Source of the DNA: Arthrobacter sp. EM1
GTDB lineage: Bacteria; Actinomycetota; Actinomycetes; Actinomycetales; Micrococcaceae
Assembly: GCF_029964055.1 (NCBI RefSeq)
Contig: NZ_CP124836.1
Location: 558,001-622,000 of the forward strand
Reading direction: 5' to 3'
Length of the DNA: 64,000 nucleotides
The position numbers and the translations under genes are program-made. Positions 8,344-16,626 of the stretch are shown here, piece after piece. Below the pieces are notes generated by a model. The model did not search any database and was not told the origin of the DNA. It worked only from the letters and a program-made list of their open reading frames with translations. Positions within the stretch are counted from its first letter, which is position 1; every line of letters begins with the position of its first letter.

Positions 8344-9132
8344 TTAGAGGCTGCGGATCAGGCCGCCGTCGCACCGCAGCGCGATGCCGGTGATGTACGA
8401 GGCCGGAGTGCTGCAGAGGAACGCGGCAGCAGCGCCGAACTCCGCGGGTTCGCCGTAGCGGCGGGCGGGTATGGTCTTGCGGGACTCGAGCTGGATTTCT
8501 TCGACGGTGCTGCCGCGGCGCTTGGCGGCGGCTTGGTCCAATTCGGCTACGCGGTCGGTGGCGATCCGGCCGGGAAGGAGCATGTTCACCGTGACGGCGT
8601 CCAGCGCGACCTCGGCGGCGAGGGTTTTCAGGTAGCCGGCCAGCGCTGCGCGTCCGGTGTTGGACACTGCCAGGTTGGTCAGCGGCGCCACCACACCGCT
8701 GGAGCCGACGGCGAGGATCCGTCCCCAGCGCCGTTCCCGCATGCCAGGCAGCACGTGGGAAATGAGCGCGTGGTGCGGCTTGACCAGGAGGTCGAAGGCG
8801 GCCGCGAGGTCGTCCGCGCTGAGGGTGGCCGCAGCGCCGGGCTTGGGGCCGGGCCCGTTGAGCACAAGGATGTCGATAGGGCCGAGTTCCGCCACGGCCT
8901 GCTCGACGGCGGCCGCCACCCCTTCGGCCGTGCCGAGGTCCGCCTCGATCGCGACGGCGCCCGGCCCGTAGGCGTCCGTCAGTTCGGCCACGATTTCCTT
9001 GGCCCGGACCTGGCGCCGGCCGGTGACGGCCACACGCACGCCTTCGGCGGCGAGGGCTCGGGCGATGGCAAGCCCCAGGCCGCCGGTGGACGCGGCCACA
9101 AATGCGGTCTTTGTGCTGATTCCGAGGTCCAT
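8344..9132 (-). CDS. SDR-family oxidoreductase with atypical active site
   Basis: 262 residues. The N-terminal dinucleotide motif is ASTGGLGLAIA and LVLNGPGPKPG replaces the usual NNAG. After VGSSGVV the expected YxxxK catalytic pair aligns with SNTGR (in LAVSNTGRAALAGYLK), so Tyr becomes Ser and Lys becomes Arg. The enzyme is therefore either a divergent SDR or a non-classical one; this substitution type does exist in some SDR subgroups. The C-terminus CDGGLIRSL is normal for the family. Its ATG overlaps the upstream lyase stop (TGATG), which implies translational coupling, and the aldehyde dehydrogenase follows 50 nt later. Confidence 0.88.
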   Translation of the reverse strand: MDLGISTKTAFVAASTGGLGLAIARALAAEGVRVAVTGRRQVRAKEIVAELTDAYGPGAVAIEADLGTAEGVAAAVEQAVAELGPIDILVLNGPGPKPGAAATLSADDLAAAFDLLVKPHHALISHVLPGMRERRWGRILAVGSSGVVAPLTNLAVSNTGRAALAGYLKTLAAEVALDAVTVNMLLPGRIATDRVAELDQAAAKRRGSTVEEIQLESRKTIPARRYGEPAEFGAAAAFLCSTPASYITGIALRCDGGLIRSL

Positions 9133-10112
9133 CAGAAACTCCTTGCCGTTGTGTGTATGTCCGTGGCCGGCACCGTGGCCGGCACCGTGGCCGGCACCGT
9201 GGCCGGTTCGGGGGGCCGTGCGTCAAGGGCCGCCGCGGCCTCCGCCAGGTGCGTGAGCATGCTCAGCCGGAGGGTTTCCGGGAACGGCGCGGCCGGGGCG
9301 CGGACGCCGGCGTCGGCGATGAGGCCCCGCCGGCGCAGGCACTCCTTGCGGACGGACAGCGCGATCCGGGCCTGCTGCTCGAAGTTGATCAGCGGCAGGT
9401 AGGGCAGCAGTGCGTCCCGGGCCGCCTCGTACCCGTCCCGCTGCCAGGCGCGGACGCAGGCGATCAGGGCCTCGGGGTAGGAGAATCCGGTCATGGCACC
9501 GGCGGCACCGGACTGCAGCTCGTCCAGCAGCCCCTGGCCGCCGAGCCCGCCGAACACGGACACTTCGAGGGCCCGGCTGAGCCGTGCGATGGCCACGGAG
9601 GTGGGCGGCGCCTCGGCCTTGACGGCGATGACGTGGCCGCATGCCTGCACCACCGAGATCAGTGCTTCGGTGCTGATGCTGACTCCGCTGGCCAGCGGAT
9701 AGTCCTGCAGCACCACGTTGGCGCCGGTTGCCTGATGGATCGCGTTCAGGTGCGCGCTGACCACGGCGGGGTTAGCGGAGTTGGCCTGCACCATCACGGC
9801 TGCGAGGCGCTCGCCGGCCACGGCCTGGGCTGCCCGTATTTCCTCGACAGCCGTGCCGGTGTAGAGCGAGGTTACGCCCACCACCAGGGGAAGGGTCGTT
9901 TCCTCGACAACGACTTCCAAGACCAAGCCGCGTTCCGCCGGGGTCAGGGCCGCGGCCTCGCCGAACACACCCAGGACGGTCAGGCCGGTAGCGCCGATGG
10001 ATTCGTAGTAGGCCACGAGACGGGCGAGGCTGTCGGTGTCGACATCCAGGGTACTGCCCTGGAATGGCGTTGCGAGAACACCCCACACTCCGGGTGCCAG
10101 TGACTGCCGCAT
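9132..10112 (-). CDS. Dihydrodipicolinate synthase/N-acetylneuraminate lyase family protein
   Basis: 326 residues, class I aldolase-type TIM barrel. It has the pyruvate-site loop GVFGEAAAL (48-56), the catalytic Tyr138 in LQDYPLASG and the Schiff-base Lys165 in VIAVKAE. Members condense or cleave 2-oxo acids (DapA, NanA, KDG aldolase, hydratase-aldolases) or dehydrate sugar acids. Its place in a CoA-linked catabolic operon rather than a lysine operon argues for a catabolic lyase. The start ATG at 10112 has a strong AGGAG 6 nt upstream. The C-terminal tail carries the PATV repeats encoded by the 12-bp tandem repeat at 9163-9206. Confidence 0.88.
   Translation of the reverse strand: MRQSLAPGVWGVLATPFQGSTLDVDTDSLARLVAYYESIGATGLTVLGVFGEAAALTPAERGLVLEVVVEETTLPLVVGVTSLYTGTAVEEIRAAQAVAGERLAAVMVQANSANPAVVSAHLNAIHQATGANVVLQDYPLASGVSISTEALISVVQACGHVIAVKAEAPPTSVAIARLSRALEVSVFGGLGGQGLLDELQSGAAGAMTGFSYPEALIACVRAWQRDGYEAARDALLPYLPLINFEQQARIALSVRKECLRRRGLIADAGVRAPAAPFPETLRLSMLTHLAEAAAALDARPPEPATVPATVPATVPATDIHTTARSF
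9163..9206. repeat. 12-bp tandem repeat inside lyase C-terminus
   Basis: GTGGCCGGCACC is repeated three times exactly, with a fourth partial unit. Read on the minus strand it encodes PATV repeats in the last ~20 residues of the DHDPS-family protein. The 12-bp unit is in frame, so copy-number change would alter tail length without a frameshift. Confidence 0.85.
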
Positions 10113-10153
10113 CTGCTTCTCCTTAGTTTTTGGTCGCTCAAAGGGCTGCATCT

Positions 10154-10969
10154 CTAATGTCCCGGCCAGACCGGCGCGCGCTTGTCCTGGAAGGCGCGTA
10201 CACCCTCCGCCGAGTCCGCGCTGTCAAGCGCCGCCATGAGGGCCGGCAGCCGCTGGCCGCGCGCCTCGGTGGCAGTCAGGTGCCCGGTCCGGGTGACCAT
10301 TTGCTTGACTGCCCGCACGGAGGTGGGGGCGCAGGCGAGGATCTGGTCCAGCCAGCGCTGCACCGCGGCGTCGAGGTCCCCTGCGGGGACCACCTCGTTG
10401 ACCAGGCCCATGGACTGCATTTCGGCGGCCGGCACTTTCCGTCCGGTGAGGAGCATGCCCATCGCCTGCGTGTAGGGGATACGCCGCACCAGCTGGTGGA
10501 TGCCGCCGTCGAGCGCCAAACGCCCGACGCGCGGTTCAGTCAGGCCAAAGCGCGCGGTGTCCGCGGCGACCACGATGTCCGCGCCGAGCACGATCTCCAT
10601 CCCACCGCCTAGCGCATAGCCGTTGACCTTGGCGATAACCGGGATGTCCAGGCTGGTGCGCAGGCTGAGGCCGCCGAAGCCGTTCGGGTCCAGGCCGGCC
10701 CAATACTGCAGCCCGGTCTTGTCCGCAGCGGCGGTGGACATGTCCGCTCCGACGCAGAACGCCCGGGTGCCGGCGCCGGTGATGACGACGGCGCGGACGT
10801 CCGGATCTGCTTCCAGTTGCGCCCAGATCGCGTTGAGCCGTGCCTGGGCGGTGCTGTCGACGGCGTTGAGCACGTGCTGGCGGTCGATGACCACAGTGGC
10901 AACGTGGTTCTCGATGACCAAGGTGACCTGATCCACCCTGGTCTCCCCAGCTTCTGCAACGGACGTCAC
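10154..10969 (-). CDS. Enoyl-CoA hydratase/isomerase family protein
   Basis: 271 residues, crotonase fold. It has the oxyanion-hole segments GTRAFCVGAD (67-76) and KVNGYALGGGMEI, with E125 as the first catalytic glutamate, and E145 in LTEPRVGRLA as the second; a hydratase rather than a pure thioesterase or decarboxylase is plausible. The GTG start at 10969 overlaps the CaiB gene stop by 4 nt (GTGA), showing translational coupling. It probably hydrates an unsaturated acyl-CoA made by the CoA-transferase just upstream. Confidence 0.88.
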   Translation of the reverse strand: MTSVAEAGETRVDQVTLVIENHVATVVIDRQHVLNAVDSTAQARLNAIWAQLEADPDVRAVVITGAGTRAFCVGADMSTAAADKTGLQYWAGLDPNGFGGLSLRTSLDIPVIAKVNGYALGGGMEIVLGADIVVAADTARFGLTEPRVGRLALDGGIHQLVRRIPYTQAMGMLLTGRKVPAAEMQSMGLVNEVVPAGDLDAAVQRWLDQILACAPTSVRAVKQMVTRTGHLTATEARGQRLPALMAALDSADSAEGVRAFQDKRAPVWPGH

Positions 10970-12216
10970 TTCAGCACCCCCAGCTGCTGCAGGCGTTTGA
11001 TGGCGTCGGCGTCGAAACCGTTTTCCAGCAGCACCTCCACGTTGTGCTGGCCAAGCTGCGGGGCGGGCCGGCGAACCGTGGGCGGGGTGGCGGAGAGCCG
11101 GATCGGTGCGTTGAGCATCCGCACAGTTCCGACGCCGGGGTGCTCGGCCTCCACGATCATGCCGTTGGCGTGCGTTTGCGCGTCGGCGAGGGCCTGCTCC
11201 AAGGTGTGCACCGGGGCGTTCAGCAGGCCTTGGTCCTCCAGCTTTGTGGTCCAGTATTCGGTACTGTTCGTGGCGATGCGCTCGCGGAAGATCGCCTGCA
11301 GCTCCGGCTTGTGCTGGAATTGCTGCTCCAGATTGGCGAACTCGGGCCGGAGCGTGAGGTCCTCGGCCAGGCCCAGGGCTTCGGAGATCCGCGCCAGCGG
11401 GTCCGGCGTGAAACCGCCCACCATGCACACGGCGCCGTCGGTGGTTTCGAAAACGCCGCTGAGCGGCATGGCACCCCAGTTGACCTCGTAGCCGCGGTTG
11501 AGCTGCATACACGCCTCCTGCATCTGCAGGTGCAGCATGGAGTCGTACATGGTCACCTCCACCTTCTGCCCGACGCCGGCGGTTTCGCGGGTGCGCAGCG
11601 CCAGCAGAATGCCCTGCATCAGGTGCATGCCGGTGATGTAGTCACACAGCGTGGTGGGGTAGATCGAGGGCTTCTGGTCGTCCGATTCGCGGCGCCACAT
11701 GACACCGGAGTAGGCCTGGGCGATCGCGTCCTGGCCGCCCTTGTGCGAGTAAGGACCGATGGGGCCAAAACCCGTTCCGGAGGCCCAGATGATGCCCGGG
11801 TTCTGTTCCTTGAGCTCCTCATAGCCAAAGCCCATCCGCTCCATCACGCCGGAGCGGAAGTTGCTGACCACCACATCGGCGTCGGAAAGCAGGCGGCGGA
11901 GCACTGCCTTGCCCTCCTCGGTGCGGGTATCGACGGAGATGCTGCGCTTGTTCCGGTTGATGGACAGGAAGATCGGGTTGTCCTGGCCGTCCTTGTCCGG
12001 GAACGAGTTGCGCGAGATGTCCCCGGCGCCGGGGCGTTCGACCTTAATTATGTCAGCGCCGTAGTCGCCGAGGAGCTGGGTGCAGGACGGGCCCATAAAC
12101 ACCTGGGTGAAGTCCACGATCTTGATTCCGTCCAGCGGCAAGGGCGTGCCGGCGGGCGCTGGTGCCGTCCCGGGCGCGGCTGCCGCGCCCGGCAGGTCAT
12201 CGATAGCCAGGCTCAT
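10966..12216 (-). CDS. CaiB/BaiF family CoA-transferase (family III)
   Basis: 416 residues. Family III signature VDFTQVFMGPSCTQLLGDYGADIIKVERP near the N-terminus and the nucleophilic Asp163 in GGQDAIAQAYSG. These enzymes move CoA between carboxylic acids through aspartyl-CoA anhydride intermediates, here probably activating the imported acid. The N-terminal ~27 residues are Ala/Pro-rich and outside the domain. The gene overlaps both neighbours by 4 nt (ATGA with the flavoprotein gene, GTGA with the hydratase gene). Confidence 0.92.
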   Translation of the reverse strand: MSLAIDDLPGAAAAPGTAPAPAGTPLPLDGIKIVDFTQVFMGPSCTQLLGDYGADIIKVERPGAGDISRNSFPDKDGQDNPIFLSINRNKRSISVDTRTEEGKAVLRRLLSDADVVVSNFRSGVMERMGFGYEELKEQNPGIIWASGTGFGPIGPYSHKGGQDAIAQAYSGVMWRRESDDQKPSIYPTTLCDYITGMHLMQGILLALRTRETAGVGQKVEVTMYDSMLHLQMQEACMQLNRGYEVNWGAMPLSGVFETTDGAVCMVGGFTPDPLARISEALGLAEDLTLRPEFANLEQQFQHKPELQAIFRERIATNSTEYWTTKLEDQGLLNAPVHTLEQALADAQTHANGMIVEAEHPGVGTVRMLNAPIRLSATPPTVRRPAPQLGQHNVEVLLENGFDADAIKRLQQLGVLK

Positions 12217-13586
12217 ACCGCCACCACCGAATCCAGGTCCAGCGTGGCGTTCGACGACGGGACGTCGCCCGGGTCCGCGCCGTGGACGCGCATGCCCTGC
12301 TGGATTTCCGCTGCGGAGACGTCGCGGACCAGGGTGCCGTTCCGGACGGCCAGCGCGGCGGCGACGCCGACGGCCTGGCCCATGGCCATGCAGGGCGGGA
12401 TCTCGCGGGACATCTTTTGCGCCTCGGGGGTCGCGGAATAGTGGCGTCCGGCCACAAGCAGCTGGTCCACTTCCTTCGGCAGCAGCGAGCGGTACGGGTA
12501 GTAGTAGTCCCGGCCGCGGGCTACGGTATCGGCAAAGTGCCGGCGGGTGGTGACGTCATCCTTGGTCATGACGTACTCGCCCTCCAGCAGGCGGGTCTGC
12601 CGAACACCCATCTGGGAGGCGACGTCGAGCATGTAGCACTTCTCGAAGCCGGGGAGGTTGGCGCGGACGTAGTCCACGGCCTCGGAGATCTTGTCCCGGG
12701 CCGCGAACTCGGCCGCGGTCATGTCCGCCGGGTCGACGCCGTCGTAGCCGGTCATGTGCGGGGCATTGCACCAGACCACGCCGTCAATCGGGGTTTTCAG
12801 CCACCACAGCTCCCAGGCGCCGCCGAGGAGGCGCTTGATGGTGCGGTTGATGGCTCGGGCTTCCTTGGGGTTGGCCTGCTCAAACGCCTCGGCGGCGTTG
12901 GTATCGACGTTGCCGAGCCGGAAGACCAAGGTGGTGAGGTAGCTGTCCTTGATGTGGCTGGCGCCGGCCCGGGACGCGACGTCGATGTCGCCGGTGGTGT
13001 CGATGACAACGTCGGCCATAAAGGCCTGCGGGCCGGACTTGGTCTCGCAGATGACACCCTTTATCACGCCGTTGTCCACAATCGGGCGGGAGAACCAGGA
13101 GTGCAGGCGCAGGTTCACGCCGGCTTCCCGGACGAGGTCGTTGGAGATCCGCTTCCAGCCGTCGGGATCAAAGGCCGCTGCGTAGCAGATGGGCTTCGGT
13201 GTGACGTGGGTGTGGAAGTCGAAGGTACCGAAGCGGCCCCACTTGTTCCACAGTTCCTCGGAGGCCTTGCGGTCCTCCGCGGGCGGGACGATGGCCAGGC
13301 CCAGCTTCTGCAGCCGTTCGACGTATTCGGAGACGATGCCCGTGACGGTGATTTCCTGGCCGTTGATCATGTCATCGAGGACCAGGACCATCCCGCCGGA
13401 GGCGAGCCCGCCGAGCGAGGAGTAGCGTTCCAGCAGGGTGACGGAGGAGCCGGCCCGGGCTGCCGTCACGGCGGCGGCGACACCTGCGGGGCCACCGCCC
13501 ACCACAAGGACATCGGAGCGGGAGATCACGGGGGCGGTGAGGTCCGCCGTCGTGGTGCTGAGTTCAAGGGAAGTCATGGAATTCAT
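12213..13586 (-). CDS. FAD-dependent oxidoreductase
   Basis: 457 residues. N-terminal FAD-binding motif DVLVVGGGPAGVAAAVTAARAG (about residues 25-46) followed by LLERYSSLGGLASGGMV. The middle carries VVIDTTGDIDVASRAG, the motif where the FAD-oxidored family rejoins the flavin; the C-terminal VAGRHYSATPEAQKMSREIPP region is typical of the same family. It probably dehydrogenates or hydroxylates the pathway substrate before or after CoA activation. Start ATG at 13586 with AAGGA 7 nt upstream; a second in-frame ATG lies three codons later. It overlaps the CoA-transferase gene by 4 nt. Confidence 0.85.
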   Translation of the reverse strand: MNSMTSLELSTTTADLTAPVISRSDVLVVGGGPAGVAAAVTAARAGSSVTLLERYSSLGGLASGGMVLVLDDMINGQEITVTGIVSEYVERLQKLGLAIVPPAEDRKASEELWNKWGRFGTFDFHTHVTPKPICYAAAFDPDGWKRISNDLVREAGVNLRLHSWFSRPIVDNGVIKGVICETKSGPQAFMADVVIDTTGDIDVASRAGASHIKDSYLTTLVFRLGNVDTNAAEAFEQANPKEARAINRTIKRLLGGAWELWWLKTPIDGVVWCNAPHMTGYDGVDPADMTAAEFAARDKISEAVDYVRANLPGFEKCYMLDVASQMGVRQTRLLEGEYVMTKDDVTTRRHFADTVARGRDYYYPYRSLLPKEVDQLLVAGRHYSATPEAQKMSREIPPCMAMGQAVGVAAALAVRNGTLVRDVSAAEIQQGMRVHGADPGDVPSSNATLDLDSVVAV

Positions 13587-13596
13587 GGAGGGATCC

Positions 13597-14928
13597 TTAG
13601 TTTCCGACGAAGATGCCGTTGGCACGGCGGGCGGCGAGGTAGAGGACGATGGACAGGACGGAGAGGACCGCGACGTACACCGGGAAGACCCAGCCGGCGC
13701 CGACGGACTGCAGCCAGACCAGGAGGAAGGACGCGGTGCCGCCGAAGAGCGCGACGCCAATGCCGTAGCCCAGCGCCACACCGGTGCCGCGGCAGTTTTT
13801 GGGCATCAGCGAGGTGCTGACCACGTTGTAGAGGGTCATGTTCAGCACCAGGACGAGGGAACCGCCGAGCAGGACCGCGGCGAACCCGCCGATGCCGGGC
13901 TGGACGTACATCAGCATGAGGAAGACGGAAGGAATGGCCAGGATCCGGGTGACGAGGAACCAGCGGGACATGGACCGGCCGTCAGCCAGCTTCCCGATGA
14001 TCCAGCTGCCCACCACGAGGATCACGCCCAGGACGGTGGTGAGGGCGAAGACAGCCGTGGGATCTTCCTTGAAGTTGCTGCGGGCGGCGCTGGGCAGCCC
14101 CACGTTCCAGGCGTAGTTGTAGGCCTGGGCCGCGCCGACAACAAAAACGATCGCCAGCACGGAAAGCCAGTGTTTACGGACCCCGGTCCAGACGGCGCCG
14201 GCGGAGTTGTTGGCCAGCTCTTCCGGGTTCATGGTTTCCGGCAAGGCGCGGCGAAGGTAAAGGACAACAAAGCCAAAGGCAGCGCCGATAAAGAACGGCA
14301 CCCGCCAGCCCCAGTCACCCATCACGGCCCCGCCGAGCGTGAGGCTGCAGAGGAAGCTGACCAGTGAGGCGAGCAGGATGCCGATGTTGACGTAGAAGGA
14401 CATGATCCCGGCGACGTAGCCTTCACGGCCTTCCGGAGCCAGCTCCACGGCGTGCGAGGTGGAGAGCGGGGCCTCGATGCCGGTGGAGATGCCCTGCAGG
14501 ACGCGGCAGATGACGAGGATGATCCCGGCCCAAGCACCGATCTCCTGGTAGCTGGGCGTGACGGCGATGACCAGGGTGGTGCCCGCCATCAGCATGATGG
14601 AGAGCAGCATCACCCGGCGCCGGCCGATCCGGTCGGCCAGGGTGCCCAGCAGCACGCCGCCGAGCGGCCGGAACGCGAACCCGACGGCGAAGACGGCGAG
14701 TGTGTTCAGGGTCGCGGAGAGGGGGTCGGTGCTTGGAAAGAAGTTCGGGCCAATGAACGCCGAGAGGAGGCCGAAGACCATCCAGTCGTACCATTCCAGG
14801 GCGTTGCCGAGGCCCAGGCTCAGCAGGCCCCTGCGGACTTCAGGGGCGAACTTCTTGGCGGCCGGGCGGGTGGTTGCCGCGACGTCGTCGTCGGGCTGCG
14901 GAGTGTTCAGCATGGGTGTTTCAAGCAT
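13597..14928 (-). CDS. MFS transporter, metabolite:H+ symporter (MHS) type
   Basis: 443 residues, about 12 membrane segments. MHS signatures are GNALEWYDWMVFGLLSAFIG in the first helix and the loop LADRIGRRRVM between helices 2 and 3. MHS carriers usually import organic acids such as citrate, shikimate, ketoglutarate or betaine-like compounds. It is the first gene of the catabolic operon and 10 nt upstream of the flavoprotein gene, so it most likely imports the substrate. SD AGGA lies 7 nt before the ATG. Confidence 0.9.
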   Translation of the reverse strand: MLETPMLNTPQPDDDVAATTRPAAKKFAPEVRRGLLSLGLGNALEWYDWMVFGLLSAFIGPNFFPSTDPLSATLNTLAVFAVGFAFRPLGGVLLGTLADRIGRRRVMLLSIMLMAGTTLVIAVTPSYQEIGAWAGIILVICRVLQGISTGIEAPLSTSHAVELAPEGREGYVAGIMSFYVNIGILLASLVSFLCSLTLGGAVMGDWGWRVPFFIGAAFGFVVLYLRRALPETMNPEELANNSAGAVWTGVRKHWLSVLAIVFVVGAAQAYNYAWNVGLPSAARSNFKEDPTAVFALTTVLGVILVVGSWIIGKLADGRSMSRWFLVTRILAIPSVFLMLMYVQPGIGGFAAVLLGGSLVLVLNMTLYNVVSTSLMPKNCRGTGVALGYGIGVALFGGTASFLLVWLQSVGAGWVFPVYVAVLSVLSIVLYLAARRANGIFVGN

Positions 14929-15089
14929 GGAAGTGTCCTTACGCTTACGCCTTGGGGGCGTGGGAGGGTATGACGCATCGCCGTCCGGGGATTACGGTCG
15001 GTGGCTGCGAATGTGGCAAGGACTGTCGGCGGTCAGGGTCAGACAGCGACAGTGGGTGGGACGGTAGGGGCCGCTTGGGGTCGGCGCCG

Positions 15090-15698
15090 CTACCACGCGT
15101 GAGGTGCGTTAACCCAGATTGCTACGCATACCTCTTCGTAGCTGTTTTTGTACCAGTGCGGGGTGTCCGAGGCGAAAGTGATGGAATCGCCGGCCTCGAG
15201 CGAATAGCATTCCCCGTCCAGGAAAATGTCTTTCCGGCCGGAGAGGATGAGCCCGAACTCCTCGCCGCTGTGGCGGAAAGGAGTGGCGCTGGTGTCGTGG
15301 CCGGGCGGACTGACAATCCATTGGGCCTCGAGAGCGCCGTTAAGATCAGGCGTGAGCAGCTCATAGACCGCCTCGCCTACTGACTTCTTGGTGACGCCCT
15401 TCAGGTTGCGCCGATCGGCTTTGCGGACCACCGGGGACCTGGGCTTTTCCTGGCCGACAAAGAATTTCCCGACCGGGATGTCCAGGCCGTGGGCCAGTTG
15501 CGCCAGGGTGGTGAAGGACGGGTTGGCCAGGCCGCGTTCGATCTGGCTGACGATTGCCGGGCTGAGGCCCGTGATCTCCGAAAGCTTAGCGAGCGTCATG
15601 CCTTTTTCCTTGCGCATGGAGCGCACCTTGTTGCCGACGGTGGCAAGCAGTGCACTGGTAGCTACCGGGACGCTGCCCGTGGCGCTTTCGGTGGTCAT
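15090..15698 (-). CDS. XRE-family transcriptional regulator with cupin domain
   Basis: 202 residues. HTH at ~25-80 (KGMTLAKLSEITGLSPAIVSQIERG) and a C-terminal cupin_2 barrel ~128-198 (FRHSGEEFGLILSG ... YSLEAGDSITFASDTPHWYKN). This class binds small metabolites through the cupin barrel and commonly controls the adjacent catabolic operon. It lies 161 nt upstream of, and in the same direction as, the MFS-led operon. Its own promoter region contains a palindrome (15716-15729) over the expected start point, consistent with autoregulation. Confidence 0.92.
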   Translation of the reverse strand: MTTESATGSVPVATSALLATVGNKVRSMRKEKGMTLAKLSEITGLSPAIVSQIERGLANPSFTTLAQLAHGLDIPVGKFFVGQEKPRSPVVRKADRRNLKGVTKKSVGEAVYELLTPDLNGALEAQWIVSPPGHDTSATPFRHSGEEFGLILSGRKDIFLDGECYSLEAGDSITFASDTPHWYKNSYEEVCVAIWVNAPHAW

Positions 15699-15715
15699 TC
15701 GATGTCCTTCACTTG

Positions 15716-15760
15716 GTGAGCTGACTCACATAACTATAGTGAAGATTTTTAGCGGGTCAA
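15716..15760 (-). promoter_or_regulatory. Promoter and candidate operator of the XRE-cupin regulator
   Basis: On the minus strand, TTGACC (15755-15760) and TATAGT (15733-15738) are separated by 16 nt, a good sigma70-type pair. Immediately downstream, GTGAG-CTGA-CTCAC (15716-15729) is a perfect inverted repeat covering the predicted transcription start, about 20 nt before the ATG. The region is AT-rich compared with its surroundings. Confidence 0.6.
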
Positions 15761-15863
15761 TGATTTTGCCCTAAGTAAAATGAAAATATTTACAGAAGCG
15801 AGGTTTTGCGACCCGCACCCTCCGCCGCTCGATGCATCCCGCCCGGACGCCGCCACACAGAAG

Positions 15864-15903
15864 CTGGTGCAGCAACTGCGCTTTTACGCAGTGGCTGCAC
15901 CAG
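15864..15903. terminator. Hairpin downstream of the DUF4383 gene
   Basis: Arms CTGGTGCAGCAACTGCG (15864-15880) and its complement (15887-15903) pair at 16 of 17 positions around a 6-nt loop. It lies ~70 nt past the 3' end of the minus-strand gene at 15975. No U-tract follows in that direction, so intrinsic termination is uncertain. The rest of 15761-15974 shows nothing else. Confidence 0.45.
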
Positions 15904-15974
15904 CAGGTAGAACGAATTTTCTGCTTACTATGAAACGGTACTCATTCGCGGCTCCCTTGGTCCCGGTGGTTCGT

Positions 15975-16442
15975 TTACCGGGTATTTGCGTCTTCGGCCA
16001 GATGCCTGGACATCAGCCAACCGGCGCCGGCCATTGCCAGGCCCAGGATCATAAAGGCCCAGGCATCGATGGCGTTCAGCGACAGGAAATTGGCCGCCGA
16101 ACCCACCCCGACGATGAGCCCGTAGACGCTAAGGATGATGTACAGCAGGCCAAAGCCCATCAGGAAGTTCCGGGAACCCACGGGGTTCCGGGACATGGCC
16201 CAGCCGGTGGCGCCAATCGCGAGTTGAACGATGTTCAGCAGCATCGATACCTGGAACAGGCCCAGGAACAGGGCCGTGGATCCGGGTCCGAAGAACGCCA
16301 AGGAACTGTACTGCGTGGTGATGCCCGGGATGAATCCCAGGATGCCCACGACGATAAGGACGGTACCAACACCCATGCCGACGTTCTGGACATCTGTCCG
16401 TCCGAAGTGAACGCCGTGTGCATGTGGAGATGCGGTAGTCAT
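15975..16442 (-). CDS. DUF4383 membrane protein
   Basis: 155 residues with four predicted membrane helices: ~22-45, ~55-80, ~90-113 and ~125-145. The family is common in actinobacteria and uncharacterised; I assign no function. Start ATG at 16442 with GGAGG 6 nt upstream. It is divergent from the DUF6350 gene. Confidence 0.85.
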   Translation of the reverse strand: MTTASPHAHGVHFGRTDVQNVGMGVGTVLIVVGILGFIPGITTQYSSLAFFGPGSTALFLGLFQVSMLLNIVQLAIGATGWAMSRNPVGSRNFLMGFGLLYIILSVYGLIVGVGSAANFLSLNAIDAWAFMILGLAMAGAGWLMSRHLAEDANTR

Positions 16443-16626
16443 TTTGTGCCTCCAACCACTGATTGCGGACACTCCAATTTTACGGCCGAGACAGGAAAAA
16501 AGCGCTGCTTCGTGTCGGTGTGGAATGCCGGATGAACCGTCGTCAGCGGGCGGAAGTGCAGTGAAGTGCGGCAGTTGCGCCTGTCGCACCGGCAGGGGGG
16601 GCGCGCGCGTGGCACCATGGAACACG

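Noticed and set aside
6809..9226. A continuous 805-codon minus-strand frame covering the aldehyde dehydrogenase and the region upstream
   Set aside because: Upstream of 8293 it is Arg/Pro/Gly-rich nonsense overlapping the SDR gene in another frame; the dehydrogenase starts at 8293 with its own SD.
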